A stretch of 64,000 nt of DNA, taken from assembly GCA_023459275.1 (NCBI GenBank), contig JAEWVC010000019.1, positions 101,017 to 165,016 on the forward strand, read 5' to 3'. Under the pieces are notes generated by a model. It saw nothing but the letters and a program-made list of their open reading frames with translations. It was not told the DNA's origin and ran no database searches. The translations under genes and the position numbers were made by a program. Source of the stretch: Bacillota bacterium (GTDB taxonomy: Bacteria > Bacillota > Clostridia > Christensenellales > Aristaeellaceae). The number at the start of each line of letters is the position of its first letter. Position 1 is the stretch's first letter. Shown piece after piece: positions 58,590-64,000 of this stretch.

Positions 58590-59291
58590 TCATTTTTGGA
58601 TTTTCCCCGTATAGTTGCAGCATTCGCAGCCCGCTCCCATACAGCAGGTGCAGATGCCCGGATGCTCCCGCACGTACTTATCCCAGTCAAAATCGGGCGA
58701 ATTGAAATCGCCGTATACAAACCCGGAGGTTTTCTTGGCCTGCGGCAAGGGTTCGGTATTGGCCATCGCCTTGTCCGAAAAAAGCAGGTACTGCAGCGTC
58801 TGCGAAGCGGCGCCATCCTCCGGGAGCCCGTGCACCCGCTCAAAAATTGCCACCCGCTCCATGCAGGTGTCGTTGTAATCGTTGGTCAGGGTGCCGCTGT
58901 CCCTGTAGTAGCCCAGTTCCAGCAGCCGCTGCTTGAGGGCCAGCACCGCATCGCCGGCATCGCCCTTTTGCAGCGGCCGGTAGGACAGCGCTTCCGCCGG
59001 CACATGGACAACGGTCAAAAATTGGGCCATGGCGTATCCTTCTTTATCACCGAAGGATATTTTGCAAAACTCGCCATCTTGCTCAAGCACCAGCACCAGC
59101 GTGCCGCCGGACAGCCTGTCCAAAATGGCGGAGGAACCGGACGCCTGCTTGCGTACGTTCAGCAAGCCTTTTTCCGTTGTCACCTGCGCCACGACCTCGG
59201 TCTCGCCGCCTGGCTGTACCTCCTGGGAAAGCGAGACGCCCGGAACGCAAAGCAGAGCGTATAGAAAAATCAGGACAAGGGCTCTTTTCAT
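58590..59291 (-). CDS. Exported SH3/peptidoglycan-binding protein with cysteine tail
   Basis: 233 residues from ATG 59291 (GGAGG 7 bases upstream). Signal peptide to about residue 22. An SH3 domain (about 32-95, GLLNVRKQASGSSAILDRLSGGT) is followed by a PG_binding_1 motif (RPLQKGDAGDAVLALKQRLLELGYY). The extreme C-terminus carries CTCCMGAGCECC (Cys214, 216, 217, 222, 224, 225), a likely metal (zinc) or disulfide cluster. In a zinc region this suggests a wall-bound metal scavenger. First gene of the unit 59291-56201. Confidence 0.8.
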   Translation of the reverse strand: MKRALVLIFLYALLCVPGVSLSQEVQPGGETEVVAQVTTEKGLLNVRKQASGSSAILDRLSGGTLVLVLEQDGEFCKISFGDKEGYAMAQFLTVVHVPAEALSYRPLQKGDAGDAVLALKQRLLELGYYRDSGTLTNDYNDTCMERVAIFERVHGLPEDGAASQTLQYLLFSDKAMANTEPLPQAKKTSGFVYGDFNSPDFDWDKYVREHPGICTCCMGAGCECCNYTGKIQK

Positions 59292-59393
59292 GCTATGGCC
59301 TCCAGTTGTGTCCGCCCGGGCTTCCTGCCAGGCGGGAAAAAACAAGTTCTTCCACATAAAAAGATTCTTCTTGTTTTTTTTATATCCTTCACC

Positions 59394-59409
59394 GATTTAT
59401 TAATAAATC
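59394..59409. promoter_or_regulatory. Perfect 16-bp palindrome between the SH3 and Fur-family genes
   Basis: GATTTATTAATAAATC is perfectly symmetrical, about 100 bases upstream of the SH3 gene and 190 upstream of the regulator gene. It does not match the znu operators. Perhaps the site of another regulator. Confidence 0.4.
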
Positions 59410-59479
59410 CGTAACATTATTGGGCAGCCACCGGGCAAGTAATAAGAAAACCACAGCAGCTCCCATGTCTGCAGCGCAG

Positions 59480-59508
59480 TTGCTATTGCCCGCGAAATAT
59501 GGTATGAT
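59480..59508 (+). promoter_or_regulatory. Promoter of the Fur-family gene
   Basis: TTGCTA (59480-59485) and TATGAT (59503-59508), spacer 17. Confidence 0.5.
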
Positions 59509-59512
59509 TTGA

Positions 59513-59525
59513 GGACAAAATGTCC
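59513..59525 (+). promoter_or_regulatory. Inverted repeat at the predicted start of the fur message
   Basis: GGACA-AAA-TGTCC lies directly after the -10, where an autorepressor could bind. It does not match the znu operators. Confidence 0.4.
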
Positions 59526-59598
59526 GTGTCAGGCAGCCGGCGCGTTCCCGGAAACGGAAACGGCGGCGCGTTAAGCGGATGCCCGGAGGAGACCAATC

Positions 59599-60048
59599 GT
59601 GGATATCACCTTCCAATATGAGGAAATGTTGAAAGAAAGCGGCCTGAAGAACACAAAACAGCGTAAGGCCATCTTTGATATTTTGGCCATGAGCCAGCAG
59701 CCGCTGGCCGTGGAGGACGTTTACCTGACGCTGAAGGGGAACCGCACCGACGTGAACCTGTCCACCGTCTACCGTGCGCTGGAATGCATGAGCGGGAGCA
59801 GCGTGGTTAGAAAACTCAGCGTGGCCGGCGACAACCGCATGCGCTACGAGCTGGATAGGCCCACCCACCGGCATTACCTGGTGTGTGTACAATGCAAAAA
59901 GATGCTTCCCGTGGGCCATTGCCCGTTGGAGGCCTATGAAAAAGCGGTGGCTCAGGACACGCACTATGCCATTATGGGCCACCGGCTGGACATATACGGC
60001 CTCTGCCCCGAGTGCCAGGCCGCATCCCCGGACAAGAAAAAGGAATAG
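59599..60048 (+). CDS. zur: Fur-family metalloregulator (probably Zur)
   Basis: 149 residues from GTG 59599 after GGAGGAG. N-terminal winged helix (LKNTKQRKAIFDILAMSQ, LSTVYRALECM) and C-terminal dimer domain with two CxxC pairs (Cys96/Cys99, Cys136/Cys139) for structural zinc and histidines (THRH, GHRLDIYG) for the sensing site. Fur, PerR and Zur look alike; proximity to znuABC, cobW and a shared operator in front of the znu units supports Zur. A repeat hairpin and TCTTTT (60073-60100) follow as terminator. Confidence 0.8.
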   Translation: MDITFQYEEMLKESGLKNTKQRKAIFDILAMSQQPLAVEDVYLTLKGNRTDVNLSTVYRALECMSGSSVVRKLSVAGDNRMRYELDRPTHRHYLVCVQCKKMLPVGHCPLEAYEKAVAQDTHYAIMGHRLDIYGLCPECQAASPDKKKE

Positions 60049-60072
60049 CGCCGGTTCCAAACTGTATTGCCT

Positions 60073-60094
60073 GTAGGGCGGGGCTTGCCCCGCC
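60073..60094. repeat. GTAGGGCGGGGCTTGCCCCGCC hairpin repeat, likely terminator of zur
   Basis: GGCGGGG-CTTG-CCCCGCC is a perfect stem followed by TCTTTT, 25 bases after the zur stop. Same family as 47682 and 53839. Confidence 0.65.
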
Positions 60095-60120
60095 TCTTTT
60101 GTTTGCCGTTTTCCGCCGCG

Positions 60121-61047
60121 CTATTTCTTAAAAATCCCAGTGATTTCCCTCTCGTCCATTCCCCTGCCGATAAAAGTGATCATGCCGCCGGCCGTTTGCG
60201 CAGGCGTGATCCGTACCTCCCCCGGCACATACTGCACCTGCCACCAGGCGCCCTTGCCGCGCACGATGCCCTTGGCCCGTATCACACTGTCCCCGGCAGC
60301 CTCCATCCGTGCAAAGCACGCCTCCAATTCTCCCGGTGCAAAAGCTTTTTCAAACGGCAGGGTAAAGGAATCGAATACCTCCTCCGCGGCATGGTGGTGG
60401 TGCTCTTCGCATTCCTCATCATGCGGCGGCTCCTCCCCGCCTGCCGGGAACAGGGTACCTCCGGGCAACCGGCTGAGCACCTCTTTGGCGGTCAGGGTAT
60501 CCCAAGGCATATCAAAAACGGCGGCGTGGCCGTTATGCGCTTTGACCGCGAGCCTCAAGGCCTCCGCCTGTTCCTTGGCATCCTGGCCGCGGCTGAACAA
60601 GATCACGTCCGCATGGCCAATCTGGTCTTCAAAAAATTCCCCGAAATTTTCCATGTACAGCCGGAACCGCTTCGCGTCCACAATGGTGATGCTGCCCGCG
60701 ATGCGGATGTCCTGCTTTACCCCCGTGGCCTTGACGGCCTGTACCACATCGGACAGTTTCCCCACCCCGGAGGGCTCGATGATCAAAATCTCCGGATGAA
60801 AGTCTTTTTGGATCTGCGAAACCGCGTCGGTAAAATCTCCGTTCAGGCTGCAGCAGATGCAGCCCGAATTGATCTCCGTAACGCTCACGCCCAGCTGCTT
60901 CAATACGGCTGCATCAACGCTCACCTTGCCAAAGTCGTTTTCGATCAGCGCCACCTTCCTGCCTTCAAACGCTTCCGTCAGCATCTTCTGGATCCACGTA
61001 GTCTTTCCGGCGCCCAAAAATCCGGATACGATATATACATCCGCCAC
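60121..61047 (-). CDS. CobW/YciC-family zinc GTPase
   Basis: 308 residues from GTG 61047, 9 bases after AGGAGA; the in-frame ATG at 61068 has no ribosome site. P-loop GFLGAGKTT (residues 10-18), the metal site SGCICCSL (Cys63, Cys65, Cys66), and a His-rich insert (HDEECEEHHHH, residues 209-219). COG0523 GTPases of this kind insert or traffic zinc during zinc starvation (YciC in Bacillus). It lies 57 bases after znuB in the same direction, so znuC-znuB-cobW is probably one operon. Confidence 0.88.
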   Translation of the reverse strand: MADVYIVSGFLGAGKTTWIQKMLTEAFEGRKVALIENDFGKVSVDAAVLKQLGVSVTEINSGCICCSLNGDFTDAVSQIQKDFHPEILIIEPSGVGKLSDVVQAVKATGVKQDIRIAGSITIVDAKRFRLYMENFGEFFEDQIGHADVILFSRGQDAKEQAEALRLAVKAHNGHAAVFDMPWDTLTAKEVLSRLPGGTLFPAGGEEPPHDEECEEHHHHAAEEVFDSFTLPFEKAFAPGELEACFARMEAAGDSVIRAKGIVRGKGAWWQVQYVPGEVRITPAQTAGGMITFIGRGMDEREITGIFKK

Positions 61048-61104
61048 TGGTCTTCGTCTCCTATCCATTAAAATAACTGTGCATATATACGCAGCGCCCC
61101 TGCC

Positions 61105-61917
61105 CTAAGCTCTTCTCCTTCCCTTCATTCCGCCGCCCACCAGCAGCAGGACCAGCACAACGACCCCCATAAGCACAATGGTCGCGCCGGGCCGCAAATC
61201 GGCATAGTAGGACACGAACAGCCCGCCGATGGTAAAGAACACCCCAAACAAAATGCTGAATCCCACCGTTTGCCTGTAACTTTTGGCCACCTGCATGGCA
61301 CAGGCCACCGGCAGTACCATCAGGGAGGATACAATCAGTGCGCCCACCGTACGCGCGGCCACGGAAACGGTAACGGCGGTCAGAATGGTAAACACAAAGC
61401 TGACGGTGCGCACCGGCACTCCGGCCAATCTGGCCGCCCGTTCATTCAGCGTGATGAAGAAAAGCTCCTTGTACAAAAGCAAAAAGACGGCAAGGACGCA
61501 AAAGCTGATGCCCATCACCAGGTACAGCTCAAAATCGCTGATGGCCACGATGCTGCCAAACAGAAAACTGTTGAAATTCGCGGAGCTTTTCACAAACCCC
61601 GACAGCACGCCCGCCAGGCCGACCCCAGCCGACATGGTGATGGCGATGGCCATCTCCGCATAGCGCGGCAGTTTTTTGCGGATAACTTCAATGCTCAGCG
61701 CAGACAGGACGCATACCACCACCGCCCCCGCAATGGGATTGACGCCCAGCAGCAGCCCCGCCGCCACGCCGGCCAGGGAGGTGTGGGACAGGGCGTCACC
61801 CATCATGGACAGACGCCGCAAAACCACGATCACCCCGATGCAGGGGACGATCAACGCCAGCATGAGCCCCACCCCAAAGGCCCGGCGCATGAAGTCGTAC
61901 TGCAAAATCCCCATCAT
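61105..61917 (-). CDS. znuB: Zinc ABC transporter, permease ZnuB
   Basis: 270 residues, about eight membrane segments, ABC-3 family, with RLSMMGDALSHTSLAGVAAGLL and SSLMVLPVACAMQVAKSYRQT. It moves zinc (or manganese) delivered by ZnuA. Its ATG overlaps the znuC stop (ATGA); the cobW gene follows after 57 bases. Confidence 0.9.
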   Translation of the reverse strand: MMGILQYDFMRRAFGVGLMLALIVPCIGVIVVLRRLSMMGDALSHTSLAGVAAGLLLGVNPIAGAVVVCVLSALSIEVIRKKLPRYAEMAIAITMSAGVGLAGVLSGFVKSSANFNSFLFGSIVAISDFELYLVMGISFCVLAVFLLLYKELFFITLNERAARLAGVPVRTVSFVFTILTAVTVSVAARTVGALIVSSLMVLPVACAMQVAKSYRQTVGFSILFGVFFTIGGLFVSYYADLRPGATIVLMGVVVLVLLLVGGGMKGRRRA

Positions 61918-62660
61918 TCTTCCCCCTGCTCCGGCGCTTCCGCCTGGCTGTGATGGTGCCTGTGGACAAGCTCCTGCCGGATCTGCCCCTGCGTAAGCTC
62001 CATCAGCGACCCTTCCTCCAGGCAGAAAGTTCTGCCCGCATACGCGGAAGCCCGCTTCAGGTCATGGGTAACCATGACCACGGTCACCATTTTCTCTTTG
62101 TTAAGCGATGCCAGAAGGTCCATCAGGTCCTTGATGCCCCTGGCGTCAACCCCCGTGGTAGGCTCGTCCAGGATCATCACAGCCGGGTCGCCCGCCAGCA
62201 TGCCCGCCAGCAGAACGCGCTGCTGCTGCCCGCCTGACAGTTGTGAAAACAGCTCCTTGCCATGGTCCGCCATCCCCGTAAGCATAAGGGCTTCGCGGGC
62301 CTTCTGCTTGTGTTCCTTCCGGACCGGCCGCATCAGTCCGATTTTGGAAAACAGGCTCGCCTGCACAATTTCCAGGGCGGTTGCCGGAAAGTTCGCGCCC
62401 ACCGCCGTGCCGTTTTGGGGCAGATATCCAATTTGCGGCCAACGCCGGAATTGCCGCACATTTTGCCCAAACAGCTTCATTTCGCCTTTTTGCGGCAGCA
62501 GTTCCCCCAGCATAAGCTTGATCAGCGTGCTCTTGCCGGCGCCGTTGGGGCCCGTCAGCGCCATAAAATCTCCGCGCTCGATGCGGAAGGAGACATCCGC
62601 AAAAATGGGCTCCCTGGCATATTGAAATCCCACATGGGAGGCTTCAATCACTGTATCCAT
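61914..62660 (-). CDS. znuC: Zinc ABC transporter, ATPase ZnuC
   Basis: 248 residues from ATG 62660 (GGAAGGAAACC upstream). Walker A GPNGAGKST, signature LSGGQQQRVLLAGML, Walker B VMILDEPTTGVD; C-terminus is His-rich (VHRHHHSQ), as in zinc ATPases. The Zur-like operator (62729-62749) and promoter lie just upstream. First gene of the znuC-znuB-cobW operon. Confidence 0.9.
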   Translation of the reverse strand: MDTVIEASHVGFQYAREPIFADVSFRIERGDFMALTGPNGAGKSTLIKLMLGELLPQKGEMKLFGQNVRQFRRWPQIGYLPQNGTAVGANFPATALEIVQASLFSKIGLMRPVRKEHKQKAREALMLTGMADHGKELFSQLSGGQQQRVLLAGMLAGDPAVMILDEPTTGVDARGIKDLMDLLASLNKEKMVTVVMVTHDLKRASAYAGRTFCLEEGSLMELTQGQIRQELVHRHHHSQAEAPEQGEE

Positions 62661-62728
62661 GGTTTCCTTCCTTTGTTCCGGCCCGGTCCCTGGGAATCCC
62701 ATACCCGCAGGCAGCCTTTCCGGAAGGC

Positions 62729-62749
62729 AAATGCAATTTGTTTGCATTT
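62729..62749 (-). promoter_or_regulatory. Zur-like operator of znuC-znuB-cobW
   Basis: AAATGCAA-TTTGT-TTGCATTT: perfect 8-base arms with a 5-base centre, 4 bases downstream of the -10. The same motif with the same spacing is in front of znuA. Confidence 0.75.
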
Positions 62750-62753
62750 TCGT

Positions 62754-62782
62754 ATTATAGGGGATGACTGGCGGGAAGTCAA
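62754..62782 (-). promoter_or_regulatory. Promoter of znuC-znuB-cobW
   Basis: On the minus strand TTGACT (62777-62782) and TATAAT (62754-62759) with 17 bases between. Confidence 0.8.
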
Positions 62783-62851
62783 TCCTTCCTGTCAACCGGC
62801 GCCTTTTGTTGCAAACATTTCAATAATATCTGGAAGCAATAGAAAGCATCC

Positions 62852-62899
62852 AAAAGGACGTGCCGCATCCCGTTTCGAAAAGCGTTTTGCGGCACGTCC
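62852..62899 (-). terminator. Terminator after znuA
   Basis: GGACGTGCCGCA and TGCGGCACGTCC (62856-62867 with 62888-62899) form a perfect 12-base stem, followed on the minus strand by TTTT. Confidence 0.8.
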
Positions 62900-62918
62900 C
62901 TTGGGGTATCCTGGCCGT

Positions 62919-63845
62919 TTATTTCAGCGCCTTAATCAGCGCGTCCAGGTTCTGGCGCATGACGGAAAAGTAATCCTCCCCCGCGGCGATCTGCTCGTCG
63001 GTGAGGCCTTCTATCGGGTTCAGAACCTCGGTAACGGCGCCGGTAGCCGCGGCGATGGTTTCGGCCACCTTGGGGCTGACCAGTTCCTCAAAGAAGATGG
63101 TGCTCACCTGATGTTCCTTGACAAAATCAATGATCTCCGCCATCCGGGCCGGGGTAGGCTCGGAATCGGGGGTCAGGCCCTCAATGGGCACCTGGGTAAG
63201 GTCGTAGGCGGCACAAAGGTATCCAAATGCCTGGTGGGAAACCACAATCTCCCTGTCTGGAAGCATTGCCAGCTCCTGCTTGAACTCCTGGTCCAGAGCG
63301 TCGAATTCCGCTGCACAGCGCGTATAGTTCTCCTCGTAATAAGCCGTGTTGCCGGGATCGGCTTTCACAAGGGCGTTCTTGATGGCTTCCATCTGCGCCT
63401 TGGCCTGAAGCGGGCCCAGCCACACGTGGGGATCATACGCTTCCGCTTCTTCCCCGTGGCCTTCCTCCGCCTCTTCCTCGTGGGAATGCCCGGCAAGCAG
63501 CGTCAGCCCTTCCGAGGTGTTTGCAACCGTCAGGTCCTTGTTGGAAAGGGCTTTCAGCACCTTGTCCACCCAATGCTCCATGCCGGCGCCGTTGTACACG
63601 AAAACATCGGCATTTTCCAGCCCGACGATATCCGAGGCCGCGGGCTCCCAATCATGGGGCTCCATGCCGGCGGGTACCATGTTTACCACGGTGACCTTGT
63701 CGCCCCCCACCTTCATCGCAAAGTCATACATGGGGTAAAAGCTGGCGTACACGGTAAGCTTTTCACCTTCGGCGGCCGCCGGGAACGCCGGTATCATGGC
63801 AGCCAGCAGCGCCAGTGCCATCAGAATACTTTTCCATCTTTTCAT
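62919..63845 (-). CDS. znuA: Zinc ABC transporter, substrate-binding protein ZnuA
   Basis: 308 residues with a signal peptide (to about residue 26). Cluster A-I fold: EPHDWEP (His64), a His/Glu-rich loop (HSHEEEAEEGHGEE, residues 120-133) and DPHVW (His140), the standard zinc ligands; SEPTPARMAEI and EELVSPKVAETIA follow. It captures zinc outside the membrane for ZnuBC. No lipobox cysteine at the end of the signal, unusual for a Gram-positive binding protein. AAGGAGG precedes the ATG. Confidence 0.9.
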   Translation of the reverse strand: MKRWKSILMALALLAAMIPAFPAAAEGEKLTVYASFYPMYDFAMKVGGDKVTVVNMVPAGMEPHDWEPAASDIVGLENADVFVYNGAGMEHWVDKVLKALSNKDLTVANTSEGLTLLAGHSHEEEAEEGHGEEAEAYDPHVWLGPLQAKAQMEAIKNALVKADPGNTAYYEENYTRCAAEFDALDQEFKQELAMLPDREIVVSHQAFGYLCAAYDLTQVPIEGLTPDSEPTPARMAEIIDFVKEHQVSTIFFEELVSPKVAETIAAATGAVTEVLNPIEGLTDEQIAAGEDYFSVMRQNLDALIKALK

Positions 63846-63880
63846 GTTTGTTCCTCCTTATTTCGGTGCGCGGAATTATT

Positions 63881-63901
63881 TAATGCAAATGGTTTGCATT
63901 T
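63881..63901 (-). promoter_or_regulatory. Zur-like operator of znuA
   Basis: TAATGCAA-ATGGT-TTGCATTT, near-perfect 8-base arms, same 5-base centre as the znuC site, just downstream of the -10. Confidence 0.75.
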
Positions 63902-63907
63902 GCATAT

Positions 63908-63936
63908 ATTATAATTGCCGAATATGCTTCTGTCAA
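63908..63936 (-). promoter_or_regulatory. Consensus promoter of znuA
   Basis: On the minus strand TTGACA (63931-63936) and TATAAT (63908-63913) with exactly 17 bases between. Confidence 0.85.
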
Positions 63937-64000
63937 TACGGCCTGCCACCAAATTTTTGTTTTTACAAAGTGGGGCCCGGGACAGCCGGGGGCGCGTATG

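Larger units (their letters stand above)
59292..59598. other. Divergent intergenic region of the SH3 and Fur-family genes
   Basis: No gene. Contains a perfect palindrome (59394-59409), a promoter for the Fur gene (59480-59508) and an inverted repeat at its start (59513-59525). A clear leftward promoter for the SH3 gene was not found. Confidence 0.6.

Noticed and set aside
59394..59409. 16-bp palindrome as the Zur box
   Set aside because: It does not match the motif shared by both znu promoters.

Overview
The window is one stretch of a moderately GC-rich chromosome (about 60% GC by eye) from an anaerobic, Gram-positive-type member of the Clostridia (Bacillota). The case rests on strong GGAGG ribosome sites, frequent TTG/GTG starts, DUF951 and WalJ-type proteins, several type I signal peptidases, 2-oxoacid:ferredoxin oxidoreductase, an Etf-linked lactate dehydrogenase and no respiratory complexes. 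Assignment below class (Christensenellales- or Oscillospirales-like) is a guess. I saw no rRNA, tRNA, CRISPR array, prophage or transposase gene; the only mobile-looking DNA is a pair of 160-bp inverted-repeat elements and several families of short hairpin repeats.

Layout. 1-9.8 kb: the end of a collagen-like protein, a GT39-like membrane glycosyltransferase, an SLC13/ArsB-type permease, KorAB, RlmH, a CPBP protease, a WalJ-type MBL hydrolase and a small unknown protein. 9.9-13.4 kb: a tightly overlapping FHA - FtsW/RodA - penicillin-binding protein operon on the minus strand. 13.7-21.2 kb: envelope and secretion genes (DUF951, three signal peptidases around an ECF sigma factor and a tiny membrane protein, a VanY-type carboxypeptidase, two paralogous secreted proteins with Ig-like repeats). 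21.3-22.5 kb: a YwaF-type membrane protein and a zinc-ribbon protein, then the first inverted-repeat element. 22.8-27.8 kb: a complete branched-chain amino acid ABC operon (livJ-H-M-G-F). 28.3-33.4 kb: a cytidylate-kinase-like protein, a FadR-type GntR regulator and an EtfB-EtfA-LDH operon that resembles the electron-confurcating lactate dehydrogenase of Acetobacterium, with a palindromic operator in front. 33.6-38.6 kb: a Gld-type ABC exporter operon.

40.2-44.4 kb is a sulfur (or selenium) uptake locus. A YeeE/YedE transporter is split into two genes with a TusA gene between them, followed by a thioredoxin-reductase-like flavoprotein carrying a cysteine-rich thioredoxin-fold tail, and it is divergent from a LysR regulator; a second TusA gene lies just beyond. 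Two exported rhodanese proteins (51.9-53.7 kb) may belong to the same physiology. 44.4-51.7 kb is an operon of overlapping genes: a WecE-like sugar aminotransferase, an ArnC-like GT2, an ATP-grasp enzyme and an SsuABC-type ABC transporter, converging on a GT39/ArnT-like glycosyltransferase. Together these could make and transfer a lipid-linked amino sugar, possibly aminoacylated.

54-63.9 kb: a DUF2202 protein, a NapH-like polyferredoxin with a small partner, and a zinc region. That region has a YcgQ/YcgR-type pair whose permease carries an N-terminal P-loop domain, a cysteine-tailed SH3/peptidoglycan-binding protein, a Fur-family regulator (probably Zur), znuC-znuB-cobW and znuA. Both znu transcription units have near-consensus promoters followed by the same inverted repeat (8-bp arms, 5-bp spacer), a convincing candidate Zur operator.
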